Assembly: GCA_963545585.1 (NCBI GenBank)
Contig: CAUUKX010000081.1
Coordinates: 1 to 8,928, forward strand
DNA from: W11650 sp963545585
GTDB lineage: Bacteria; Bacillota; Clostridia; Lachnospirales; Vallitaleaceae
Reading direction: 5' to 3'
Length of the DNA stretch: 8,928 nt
Shown here: piece after piece, positions 1 through 6,817 of the stretch
Position numbering within the stretch: the stretch's first letter is position 1
Layout of the letters: every line of letters begins with the position of its first letter
Made by a program: the position numbers and the translations under genes
The notes under the pieces: generated by a model
Told to the model about the DNA's origin: nothing
Databases searched by the model: none
What the model saw: only the letters and a program-made list of their open reading frames with translations

Positions 1-402
1 GTTGAGTCAAACTGTCAGCTCAAAGGTGCGAAAATTGGCGAAAACAGCCGGATAATGCAATCGTGTGTGGAAAACAGCCAAATAGCGGCGGACTGCGTGA
101 TCGAGCCGTTCAGTCATATTCGGGCAAATGCAGAGATTGGCCGCAGCAGCCGGGTAGCGCAATCCCGGATAGAAGGAAGTGCATTGGCGGCGGGCTGTAC
201 GGTTGAGTCAAACTGTCAGCTCAAAGGCGTGAAAATCGGCGAAAACAGCCGGATAATGCAGTCGTGTGTGGAAAACAGCCAAGTAGCGGCGGACTGCGTG
301 ATTGGGCCGTTCAGTCATATTCGGGCAAATGCAGAGATTGGCTGCGGCAGCCGGGTAGCGCAATCCCGGATAGAAGATAGTCAGGTGGCGGAGGAATGTA
401 AT
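1..402 (+). repeat. In-frame 201-bp (67-codon) tandem duplication in glmU
   Basis: Bases 1-174 and 202-375 align without gaps, with about nine differences. After that the second copy diverges into the ordinary GlmU sequence. The period of 201 bp is 67 codons, so the frame is kept. Each unit is itself two related halves of 34 and 33 residues (SRIMQSCVENSQ... and SRVAQSRIE.S...). It is therefore a nested repeat whose halves are each about two beta-helix coils. Copy 1 starts at the window edge, so further copies may lie upstream. Confidence 0.9.
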
Positions 403-819
403 ATCGGGCCGTTCAGCTATATCCGGCCGGGTTCGGTGATTGGCAGCCGGGTTCGGATTGGGGATTTTGTTGAGATTAAAAACTCGGTTATCGGCGAGGA
501 TACGATGATTTCGCATTTAACTTATGTCGGTGACGCCGACGTTGGGCGTAAGGTTAATTTTGGCTGTGGCACGGTGCTGGTTAATTATGACGGCATCGAA
601 AAACACCGGTCGGTCATTGGCGACCATGCTTTTATCGGCTGCAACACGAATTTGGTGTCGCCAGTGCAGATTGGCGAGGGTGCGTTTACCGCTGCTGGCT
701 CGACCATTACGGAAGACTTACCGCCGGGCAGTTTGGGCATTGCCAGAGCCCGGCAGCAAATCAAGGAAAATTGGGTAACTAATCGGAAAGGCAATTATAA
801 AGGAGGAGACAACAAATGA
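1..819 (+). CDS. glmU: Bifunctional UDP-GlcNAc pyrophosphorylase / glucosamine-1-P acetyltransferase, C-terminal part, with expanded beta-helix
   Basis: GlmU acetylates glucosamine 1-phosphate and then uridylylates GlcNAc-1-P to UDP-GlcNAc in the cytoplasm. The frame is open at base 1, so the N-terminal uridylyltransferase domain lies outside the window; the ATG at 55 is internal. Visible is the left-handed beta-helix (hexapeptide) acetyltransferase domain. By family alignment the acetyltransferase residues are present: Arg in IRPG (424-426), Lys in EIKN (478-480), the catalytic His in SHLTYVGD (514-516), Tyr (523-525) and two Asn (556-558, 583-585). The tail IARARQ..KENW is typical. What is odd is that the coils before IGPFSYIRPG are duplicated: a 67-residue unit at 1-201 recurs at 202-402, whereas a normal GlmU has this stretch once. 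The gene overlaps prs by ATGA, the usual glmU-prs arrangement of Bacillota. Identity is near certain; the total number of extra coils is unknown. Confidence 0.95.
   Translation, partial: VESNCQLKGAKIGENSRIMQSCVENSQIAADCVIEPFSHIRANAEIGRSSRVAQSRIEGSALAAGCTVESNCQLKGVKIGENSRIMQSCVENSQVAADCVIGPFSHIRANAEIGCGSRVAQSRIEDSQVAEECNIGPFSYIRPGSVIGSRVRIGDFVEIKNSVIGEDTMISHLTYVGDADVGRKVNFGCGTVLVNYDGIEKHRSVIGDHAFIGCNTNLVSPVQIGEGAFTAAGSTITEDLPPGSLGIARARQQIKENWVTNRKGNYKGGDNK
801..806 (+). promoter_or_regulatory. Ribosome binding site of prs (AGGAGG)
   Basis: A perfect AGGAGG lies inside the last codons of glmU, 9 nt before the ATG at 816. It selects 816 over the in-frame ATG at 837 (residue 8) and implies translational coupling with glmU. 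Confidence 0.85.
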
Positions 820-1796
820 GCAGTCATGGCCAGTACATGGATAAGATAAAGATCTTTTCCGGCAATGCCAATCGCAGCTTAGCAGAAAAGATTGCCCATT
901 ATTTGGGGATGGAGCTGTCTGCGGCCGAGGTTGGTCAGTTCAGCGACGGGGAAACCTTTATCAAAATCGGAGAAATGGTGCGGGGTGTGGATTGTTTTAT
1001 TATCAATTCAACTTCTTATCCGGTCAATGATCATCTGATGGAATTACTGATTATGATCGACGCACTGCATAGGGCATCTGCCGGCCGGATTACGGCGGTT
1101 ATGCCTTATTACGGCTACGCCCGGCAAGACCGAAAGGCGAGGGCCAGAGATCCGATTTCAGCCAGACTGGTGGCGGATCTGTTACAGGCGGCGGGGGCGG
1201 ATCGCGTGCTGACGATGGATTTACATTCTTCTCAAATTCAGGGATTTTTCTCAATCCCGATGGATCATATGTATGCCCGGCCGTTGTTAGCGGAATATTA
1301 CTCGAAAAAGATTCAAGGCAGAGAAAATGAATATGTGATGGTGTCGCCCGATGTTGGTTCTGTGAAGCGAACGAGGGCGCTGGCGACCGAGCTGAATGTG
1401 CCGATTGCCATTATTGATAAGCGCCGGCCGGAACCGAATGTCAGCGAAGTAATGAACATTATCGGGGAAGTGAAGGACAAGAATGTCATTATTGTCGATG
1501 ATATGATTGATACTGCTGGTACGATTGTCAATGCCGCGCAGGCGTTGAAAGACCAAGGTGCAAAACGGGTTCTGGCCTGCTGTACGCATCCGGTCTTGTC
1601 CGGACAGGCGATTGAAAGGATTCAGAACTCCGTCATTGAGGAGCTTTTGGCATTAGATACGATTGAACTTCCAGAGGAGAAGCGGATACCGAAGATTCGC
1701 CAATTGACCGCAGCGGAAGTATTAGGCAACGCAATTTTAAATATTCATGACAACCGTTCGGTGTCGCAGCTTTTTAATTATCGGCACACCGACTAA
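816..1796 (+). CDS. prs: Ribose-phosphate pyrophosphokinase (PRPP synthetase)
   Basis: Prs transfers pyrophosphate from ATP to ribose 5-phosphate, giving PRPP for purine, pyrimidine, NAD, His and Trp synthesis in the cytosol. The 326-residue product has normal class I length. The N-terminal part has KIFSGNANRSLAEKIA and FSDGETFIKI. The flexible catalytic loop YYGYARQDRKARARDPISA covers about residues 98-116. The metal-binding DLHSSQIQGFF is at 135-145. DKRRPEPNVSEVMNIIG is at 201-217. The PRPP loop VDDMIDTAGT is at 227-236. All the key acidic residues of the loop are present. It overlaps glmU by 4 nt (ATGA), so the two are one transcription unit; a long hairpin 10 bp after the stop probably ends the transcript. 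Nothing looks broken. Confidence 0.97.
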   Translation: MSSHGQYMDKIKIFSGNANRSLAEKIAHYLGMELSAAEVGQFSDGETFIKIGEMVRGVDCFIINSTSYPVNDHLMELLIMIDALHRASAGRITAVMPYYGYARQDRKARARDPISARLVADLLQAAGADRVLTMDLHSSQIQGFFSIPMDHMYARPLLAEYYSKKIQGRENEYVMVSPDVGSVKRTRALATELNVPIAIIDKRRPEPNVSEVMNIIGEVKDKNVIIVDDMIDTAGTIVNAAQALKDQGAKRVLACCTHPVLSGQAIERIQNSVIEELLALDTIELPEEKRIPKIRQLTAAEVLGNAILNIHDNRSVSQLFNYRHTD

Positions 1797-1806
1797 GCAC
1801 TTACTG

Positions 1807-1870
1807 ACTCCGCTTTTCCTTGACAAAAAGGCCGTAAAAAACGGGTTTTATGTTCAGGGAAAAGCGGAGT
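1807..1870 (+). terminator. Long hairpin after prs, likely terminator
   Basis: ACTCCGCTTTTCCTTGA (1807-1823) pairs with 1854-1870 over 17 bp with one G-T wobble. A small inner stem CCGT/ACGG (1832-1835 with 1841-1844) closes an A5 loop. Only a weak T-rich tail (TTGTTAT) follows. The position directly after prs suggests transcript end or 3' protection. Being symmetrical, it could also act on transcripts coming from the murG side. Confidence 0.6.
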
Positions 1871-1890
1871 TTGTTATAAAAAGCATGCAA

Positions 1891-1924
1891 AAGCGCCCAA
1901 AACGGATTTGTTCTTTGAGCGCTT
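1891..1924 (-). terminator. Hairpin, candidate terminator for the leftward (murG) transcript
   Basis: AAGCGCCCAAA (1891-1901) pairs with TTTGAGCGCTT (1914-1924) with one mismatch. Read on the - strand, the stem is followed by TTTTGCATGCTTTTT, a T-rich tail, whereas on the + strand it is followed by A-rich sequence. This fits an end point for the leftward gnpA-murG transcript. It lies in the 5' leader of the small membrane protein gene at 1945, so it could also affect that gene. Confidence 0.45.
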
Positions 1925-1944
1925 AAAAGCAGAAAGGAGATAAT

Positions 1945-2172
1945 ATGAAAAAAAACAAGATAAAATTTTTTTTAATTATTTTAGATGTTATTATAGTTTT
2001 TTACATAGGTGCATCCTTTAATTTTTTTCCTTTTCCTTTAGAAGTTGACTGTAAGTTGGCAGTAGGTGCAATAGGATTTTGTACTTTAATTATTTGTGCA
2101 TTAATCTCTGGTTGTACATATTTGATTCTTTCAGCAATAGAAAATAAGGATAAAAACAATAAAAATAACTAA
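1945..2172 (+). CDS. Small two-helix membrane protein, unknown function
   Basis: This is a 75-residue product of a family I do not recognise. A strong AAAGGAG (1933-1939) 5 nt before the ATG supports translation. Two hydrophobic segments are visible, about residues 6-28 and 38-64. The N-terminus is basic (MKKNKIK) and the tail very polar (ENKDKNNKNN). A short loop containing EVDCK joins the helices, and there are four Cys in all (one in that loop, three in helix 2). The gene is much more AT-rich than prs and murG, which suggests acquisition. It ends tail to tail with the truncated reverse-strand remnant, overlapping it by 4 nt. No clear promoter is visible; it may rely on read-through past the prs hairpin or on a weak start. 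Confidence 0.6.
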   Translation: MKKNKIKFFLIILDVIIVFYIGASFNFFPFPLEVDCKLAVGAIGFCTLIICALISGCTYLILSAIENKDKNNKNN

Positions 2173-2868
2173 TCTAAATTTTCTATCTTTGATGGTGGCA
2201 TTATTTTTGCTTTTTTACCAGCAACCTTGTCTATGCTAAAATTTCCGCTAAAACTAATGGAGATAGAACCCGGTGATACAGACAAACTTGGAAAATTTAG
2301 GCCAACAGTAGTATGACCATATAAGGCTGCTATTTTTATATAATTAATATCAGTAGAAACACTGCTATCTACCTGAACATTAACTTGAACTTTTCCGTTT
2401 TTTGCATAAGCTTCGTCAGGAATACCAGTAGTATTGTTAAAAGTTTCTATAACATTAAACTGAATATTGGTGGAATTAAAATCTAATCCGACTTCTTCTT
2501 CCCCGCTTTTGGTGAATTTAAAAGTATCAAACCAATAATAATTAATTTCTGAACTTATCCCGGTTCTAATTATATCAAATTCGTGTCCAGAATTGTCATA
2601 TGCTAACCATCGCATCGCAAATGAATCAGAGGCTGTAATTATTGGAGCATGATCCCATGTCCATTCATAATAAAATTTAGCATATTTTGTACCACAATTT
2701 TTTAACTTTATAGTACCTGTACATGTTCCTGAAATTCCCCTAAGTTCATGCTCAGAGAGAATCTCACCTTTTTGATAAGATTTTAACACATCTATTTGAG
2801 CATCTGTATAGCCTAATCCCTTTAGTTTATATTGGGGTAACGGAGTAAATGATTTTGAATCTCTAAAA
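2169..2868 (-). pseudogene. 5'-truncated remnant of a probable secreted protein
   Basis: About 233 residues read openly from the murG stop codon down to 2169. The sequence looks like a real protein: polar, beta-rich, with LKGLGYTDAQIDVL near the start, then TCTGTIKLKNC, YYEWTWDHAPIITASDSFAMRW and a Ser/Gly/Ile-rich C-terminus. The style (Trp-rich strand, then DSFAM.W) resembles secreted hypothetical proteins of Bacillota, but I do not recognise a named family. There is no credible start: no ATG with a binding site and no signal peptide. The frame stays open by chance through the murG 3' end to an ATG at 2978, but those residues are just murG in another frame. An ATGA at the murG stop leads into the wrong frame and stops after 16 codons. 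It is far more AT-rich than murG. I read it as a gene that lost its 5' end. Confidence 0.6.
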
Positions 2869-3936
2869 TCATAAATATTTTTCAATTTCAGCCAGTACTG
2901 CGTCGGTTCCGTCGGGTGAGGTCTGCATTGCGGCGGAAAAATCAGCCTGCTTGGCCTGAAGTTCACTAATGGCAGCAATTAGGCGGTCGGTGCTGAGTTC
3001 TTCTTGGGGCAGCGTTAAGGCGTAGCCCTTTTTTTGAAAATATTCGGCGTTTAAAAGCTGATCGCCGCGACTGGCCGAAAGTGGCAGTGGGATGAGCAGC
3101 ATCGGCTTTTTCAGGCTTAAAAACTCAAAAATCGCATTTGAGCCGGCCCGCGAAATCACAAAATCGGTAATGGCCAGTACATCAGCCAATTCGATAGACA
3201 AGAAATCATAGCAGACATAGCCCTTCTGTTCTTTTGGCATCGCGGCGGCATTGCCCTTGCCAGCCAAGTGGACGATTTGCAGGCTCTTGGTCAGTTCCGG
3301 CAAAGCGGATAGAAGCGCCTGATTGATGGCCTGCGAGCCCTGCGAGCCGCCCATCACTAAAACAACCGGCTTTTCAGGGCGAAAGCCAGTCAGGGCATAA
3401 CCGGCGGCGGCGCTGCCGGTATGCAGCTTGCGGCGAATGGGCGTTCCGGTCCATACGGCCTTCTTAGTAGGAAAGCAGCGGAGAGTATCTTCAAAGGTCA
3501 GGCAAATCCGGGTAGCAACTTTGGCTGAAATCTTGGTTGCCAATCCCGGCGAATAATCCGATTCATGGATGATGACCGGAATCCGGCAAAAAAACGCAGC
3601 CAGCACCGGCGGCACGGCAACAAAGCCGCCTTTGGAAAAGAGGAGATCGGGCCGACTTCGGCGCAGCAGGCGAAGTGCCTGAAAAAAGCCAGCCAGTACC
3701 CGAAACGGATCGGTTAGGTTTTTCAGGCTGCGGTAGCGCCGCAGCTTGCCGCAGGAAATGCCGTAATAGGCGATATTTTCCGGCTGTAGCATTTCTTTTT
3801 CAATTCCGTTTTTGCCGCCGATATACGAAATTTCCAGTTCTTCTGCCGGATAAAGGCTTTTCAGCTTTTGAATCAAAGCAATATTGGGGGATACATGCCC
3901 AGCGGTGCCGCCGCCAGTGAAAACGATTTTTTTCAT
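2869..3936 (-). CDS. murG: UDP-GlcNAc--MurNAc-pentapeptide-PP-undecaprenol GlcNAc transferase
   Basis: MurG adds GlcNAc from UDP-GlcNAc to lipid I, giving lipid II on the inner face of the membrane. The start at 3936 (MKKIVFTGGGTAGHV) is fixed by AAGGAGC just upstream; a longer reading from 4023 would run into the preceding gene. The 355 residues are full family length. Seen: GGGTAGH (8-14) for lipid I/phosphate binding; FSKGGFVAVPP (100-110); HESDYSPGLA (124-133); the hinge GGSQGSQ (196-202); and the UDP-GlcNAc site SRAGSNAIFEFL (262-273) followed by KKPMLLIPLP and SRGDQLLNA. This SNAIFEF/SRGDQ version is the stand-alone type I associate with Clostridia rather than the dcw-cluster type. It follows the GH112 phosphorylase gene by 40 bp and is probably co-transcribed. 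The C-terminus (AEIEKYL) looks natural, so the island downstream did not damage it. Confidence 0.95.
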   Translation of the reverse strand: MKKIVFTGGGTAGHVSPNIALIQKLKSLYPAEELEISYIGGKNGIEKEMLQPENIAYYGISCGKLRRYRSLKNLTDPFRVLAGFFQALRLLRRSRPDLLFSKGGFVAVPPVLAAFFCRIPVIIHESDYSPGLATKISAKVATRICLTFEDTLRCFPTKKAVWTGTPIRRKLHTGSAAAGYALTGFRPEKPVVLVMGGSQGSQAINQALLSALPELTKSLQIVHLAGKGNAAAMPKEQKGYVCYDFLSIELADVLAITDFVISRAGSNAIFEFLSLKKPMLLIPLPLSASRGDQLLNAEYFQKKGYALTLPQEELSTDRLIAAISELQAKQADFSAAMQTSPDGTDAVLAEIEKYL

Positions 3937-3942
3937 GGATCT

Positions 3943-3949
3943 GCTCCTT
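3943..3949 (-). promoter_or_regulatory. Ribosome binding site of murG
   Basis: AAGGAGC on the - strand, with the GGAG core 7 nt from the ATG at 3936, decides the start in favour of MKKIVFTGGG. The 40-bp gap to the upstream stop leaves no room for an obvious promoter, supporting an operon with the GH112 gene. Confidence 0.85.
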
Positions 3950-3976
3950 GTATTTTTACTATGCTTAATTTTTCCC

Positions 3977-6145
3977 TTAAATCTCATACCAGCGAATTTC
4001 ATTGGCGGCAAGTTCCAAGGCAAAATGGCTGCCGTCGCCCCGGTAAATCACGGTGCGTTGCGGCTCATAGGTATTATTGACCACGCAGTATTTTCCATTT
4101 GCCACATAGGCATGCACATCAACATGAAAGTTATCCGAATACCATTTTTTCAAATTGGCTTCTTCATGGCTTGCCCACATCACTGCCCGATGCAGCAGGC
4201 GTGAGTTTTCAAAGCTGTATGGCAAACCGCTGATATAAACGCAGCGCCCCTTGCCAAAAGAATGGCAGGCCAGCTGCACCTCTTTTTCCCGGTGAATTAA
4301 AATTTCGGTTTCCGGCAAAGCATACATTGCTTTTTTCCCTTCGCCGAAATCCACTTCTTTCGTACAATCGCTTAAAATAAAATGCTCCCGGTTTTCTGTC
4401 CAGTTATACTTATCCTGATTTAAACTAAAGCCAGTTTCCTTATCCACTCCCAGCGCCTGTGCCAGCTGCAGAAAATGCCCCTGATACTGATGTCCGCTCG
4501 GCTCACCCACGCCGATAAAGCCGCCGCCCCGATGAATAAATCCGCGAACGGCCGATACCACTGCCGCATCTTCCCAGATTGCACCGCCGGTATAAGCCGT
4601 ATCGGCATCGCCGATATTAAAAATAACATCAATTTCCGTCAGCAGGTTTGGATTTTCCCGGATATCCTCAAAGCTGATAAAGCGCACATCATAAGGAGCA
4701 CCGCTTAAATACTCAATAATTCCGGCATAAGAATAATTCTCTTTATAGTAAAGTGCGTGATGCACCATGTGATTGCCCCATGCCCTTTGCCGCCCCCAGC
4801 AGTTTAAAACGGCTACTGTTTTGACGCAGTAGGGGGTCGCTGCCTTGGTATTTTCATACAGTGTCCGAAACTCATCGCACACCGCCGCCACATATTCAAC
4901 AAACTCCGGAAAATCCAGCGCCAACTTTAAATATCCGCCATAACCGATGCGGTCGATGGGCTTGCGCAAGATTGCCCGTCTGGCGGTTACCCAGTTGATT
5001 TTGGCCTCTTTTACCGGGTCGCCGCCCAGATAAAAGCTGTCCGGGAAAAAATAAGGCAAAAATCTGCCCTCGGTGTAGGTAACGCCTTCGATATCACTGA
5101 TTAAGCGAAGGGTAGCGCCATTGCCCACACTGCCGACCACAGCGTCCAGACCGATTTTGGCAAATTCCTCCAAAAACGGCTCGGTTCCAATCCAGTGGTC
5201 GCCCAAAAACATCATGGCTTCCTTGCCGTATTCATGGGTAATGTCCACCATTTCTTTCGCCAGCCGGCAGACCTCTCTAATCTGAAATCTCTGAAAATCC
5301 CGAAATTCTTTCGTTGGAATTCGATAATTGTTATTCATATAGCCCTGATCAATAATATATTCCGGCCGGAAAGGGTATCCTGCTTCCCGCTCAAACTGCT
5401 CTAAAATATAGGGCGAAACGCTGGCCGAATAGCCGTACCAGTCAACATATTTTTCTCTGGCCAGTTCATCAAAAATCAGTGTAAACTGATGGAAAAAAGT
5501 GGTATAACGAATCACGTCAACATAGGGATTTTCCTCTAAAAACCGGCGCAGGCGCTGCATGGAGAACTCTTTGGTTTTGGGCTGACGCACGTCAAAAGTA
5601 ATCTGCTTTTCCACATCTTTCCAGTCATTGACCACGGCATTATACATATGAACCGGATCCCACATAATATAGGCCAAAAAGCTGACCGTATATTCATGCA
5701 TATATTTTGCCTTTGCAATCACTACCTCCCCAGCCGCCGAATCATACCGCCACTGACTGACCGGCACTACTTCGCCGGTTGTTCGGTCAATTACTTCCCA
5801 CCACTTAGTAATATCATCGTGGTCATTGATTTTAAGCATATCGGGATATAAATGTGCCATCAAAGGAATCCGCAGGCTTTCCTCGCTTGCCGTATGAAAA
5901 GCGGTCATAATATACATCTGCTGAACCTCGTCCAAATTGGCCTTGGCCCACGCATTATCTTTTCGGGTGGTATAATAGGTTTTGTAAATCTTGGCGTCCG
6001 TTTCCCTTAGCTCCGGTGGAAAATCCGTACCGTCGCAGTCCCGCAAGGCATCCGCCCCCCATTTTTCAATAATCTCCAAAGTCTGCGGTATCACGTCTCT
6101 ATCGGTTGGCACGGTTACTCTTCCTTTTTTGGTTGTTGTTTTCAT
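3977..6145 (-). CDS. gnpA: GH112 1,3-beta-galactosyl-N-acetylhexosamine phosphorylase
   Basis: Enzymes of this family split galacto-N-biose or lacto-N-biose (Gal-beta-1,3-HexNAc) with phosphate, giving galactose 1-phosphate and free HexNAc, in the cytoplasm. Hallmarks: KGRVTVPTDRDVIPQTLEII at the N-terminus; WGADALRDCDGTDFP; MWDPVHMYNAVVNDW; and MMFLGDHWIGTEP, whose Asp corresponds to the catalytic acid of the Bifidobacterium enzyme. The middle part has the amidotransferase-like fold residues IGVGEPSGHQYQG, and a beta-rich domain ends in NEIRWYEI. The start is taken at 6145 (MKTTTKKG, 722 residues), because the AAAGGA at 6163-6158 touches an alternative ATG at 6157 and could not serve it. Some family members prefer galactosyl-rhamnose, so exact specificity is open. 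The usual partner genes (nahK, galT, galE, sugar ABC transporter) are not in the window. Confidence 0.93.
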   Translation of the reverse strand: MKTTTKKGRVTVPTDRDVIPQTLEIIEKWGADALRDCDGTDFPPELRETDAKIYKTYYTTRKDNAWAKANLDEVQQMYIMTAFHTASEESLRIPLMAHLYPDMLKINDHDDITKWWEVIDRTTGEVVPVSQWRYDSAAGEVVIAKAKYMHEYTVSFLAYIMWDPVHMYNAVVNDWKDVEKQITFDVRQPKTKEFSMQRLRRFLEENPYVDVIRYTTFFHQFTLIFDELAREKYVDWYGYSASVSPYILEQFEREAGYPFRPEYIIDQGYMNNNYRIPTKEFRDFQRFQIREVCRLAKEMVDITHEYGKEAMMFLGDHWIGTEPFLEEFAKIGLDAVVGSVGNGATLRLISDIEGVTYTEGRFLPYFFPDSFYLGGDPVKEAKINWVTARRAILRKPIDRIGYGGYLKLALDFPEFVEYVAAVCDEFRTLYENTKAATPYCVKTVAVLNCWGRQRAWGNHMVHHALYYKENYSYAGIIEYLSGAPYDVRFISFEDIRENPNLLTEIDVIFNIGDADTAYTGGAIWEDAAVVSAVRGFIHRGGGFIGVGEPSGHQYQGHFLQLAQALGVDKETGFSLNQDKYNWTENREHFILSDCTKEVDFGEGKKAMYALPETEILIHREKEVQLACHSFGKGRCVYISGLPYSFENSRLLHRAVMWASHEEANLKKWYSDNFHVDVHAYVANGKYCVVNNTYEPQRTVIYRGDGSHFALELAANEIRWYEI

Positions 6146-6157
6146 GACTTTTCTCAT

Positions 6158-6163
6158 TCCTTT
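6158..6163 (-). promoter_or_regulatory. Ribosome binding site of gnpA
   Basis: AAAGGA on the - strand abuts the ATG at 6157 (no spacer) and is 12 nt from the ATG at 6145. The second ATG is therefore the likelier start, although the spacing is on the long side. Confidence 0.6.
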
Positions 6164-6185
6164 CTTCTGTTGGAAAATGGTATTT

Positions 6186-6228
6186 AGCGGAAATCAGCGG
6201 AAATTGGCGGAAATCAGCGGAAATCAGC
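6186..6228 (-). repeat. Four tandem 10-bp repeats in the gnpA leader
   Basis: The + strand reads AGCGGAAATC, AGCGGAAATT, GGCGGAAATC, AGCGGAAATC in direct succession (6186-6225), followed by AGC and an inverted half unit ATTTCC (6229-6234). In the gnpA mRNA this is one GGAAAU followed by four AUUUCC copies, each of which could pair with it in turn. The array lies within about 25 bp of the gnpA ribosome binding site, and the unit length is close to one helical turn of DNA. Confidence 0.85.
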
Positions 6229-6385
6229 ATTTCCTTGGTTTTTCAATAAGTGGCTGGATACTGGATACAATATTTCGTTATTTGCTGCCATATCCGCTTG
6301 CTGCGGCTTGGAAGTATCTTTTGTGATTGGTTTGTGTGCAAGATTCCTTTCTAAAATCGGCTTGATCGCAAAGTTATTTAAAGAA

Positions 6386-6414
6386 ATTATACCATTTTGC
6401 GGATATTCCATCAA
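6386..6414 (-). promoter_or_regulatory. Sigma-A type promoter for gnpA-murG
   Basis: On the - strand, TTGATG (6414-6409) and TATAAT (6391-6386) are separated by exactly 17 bp. A perfect -10 box and a 4/6 -35 box make this the best promoter in the window. A start near 6379 would give a leader of about 230 nt before the gnpA ATG, long enough for regulation and holding the 10-bp repeats. Confidence 0.7.
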
Positions 6415-6573
6415 TCATAAATTCATTGGACGTTCCCTTTTTTCAGAGCAAGTTTTTTGATTTTATTTTATGCTTTCGGATAGGCGTTGGCACTTTGGCT
6501 AATAAATTTTATTTCATTCTATATTTCTATTGCATTTTTAGTAAATATATGTTAACTTAATGATATGCCTTTG

Positions 6574-6608
6574 TTGCCTATATAAGAGCTTGCTCTTAAT
6601 ATAGGCAA
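6574..6608. repeat. Imperfect palindrome at the edge of the AT-rich island
   Basis: TTGCCTATATAAGAGC (6574-6589) pairs with GCTCTTAATATAGGCAA (6592-6608) with one bulged base and a TT loop. No T-tract follows on the + strand, so it is unlikely to be an intrinsic terminator. It sits directly before a gene fragment that has lost its 5' end and may mark a recombination or insertion junction. The rest of 6415-6573 is AT-rich and holds no gene I can support. Confidence 0.6.
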
Positions 6609-6815
6609 ACAGAGCAGATTATCTTGTTTAAATATACCGCTAATGCATCTAACCAAGGAAGAGTTGTTACAATATCGGATACATTTGATTTTGAATTGGA
6701 TAGGAACGGTAGATATGGAACACTATTTAGAAGTTTAGTAAATAATTGGGGATGGCTCAGCCAAAATATGTCTGTATTATATCCTGTAAAAATAACGATA
6801 AAAATTAAAAACTGA
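6600..6815 (+). pseudogene. Headless C-terminal gene fragment
   Basis: The frame opens after a TAA at 6597-6599 and runs to 6815, about 71 residues. The protein-like part starts near YTANASNQGRVVTISDTFDF and ends PVKITIKIKN. There is no ATG start and no ribosome binding site; a TTG at 6624 is the only near-start. It reads like the C-terminal end of a larger extracellular or toxin-like protein whose front was lost at the palindrome just upstream. I do not recognise the family. It is 2 nt upstream of the next gene, which has no ribosome binding site of its own, so the two were probably translationally coupled. Composition is AT-rich, like the island at 1945-2868. Confidence 0.5.
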
Positions 6816-6817
6816 TT

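Noticed and set aside
1..402. CRISPR-like direct repeats
   Set aside because: The repeat is contiguous, in frame and codes for hexapeptide beta-helix coils of GlmU; there are no spacers.
208..516. Reverse-strand frame inside glmU
   Set aside because: A shadow of the repetitive glmU coding sequence; no ribosome binding site and unlikely composition.
3936..4023. An extended murG start 29 codons upstream
   Set aside because: It would overlap the gnpA 3' end; MKKIVFTGGG at 3936 has the proper ribosome binding site and is the family's usual N-terminus.
6186..6228. CRISPR or origin-type iterons
   Set aside because: The units are only 10 bp with no spacers, and no replication or cas gene is near. 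They sit in a gene leader.
6243..6341. A 32-codon upstream frame in the gnpA leader (TTG at 6341) preceded by AAAGGA
   Set aside because: The start is TTG with only 3 nt spacing, and the peptide has no feature of a leader peptide (no codon run for one amino acid). It cannot be supported.
6214..6414. A 66-codon - strand frame from 6414
   Set aside because: Its start lies inside the predicted -35 box, upstream of the transcription start, and it has no ribosome binding site.
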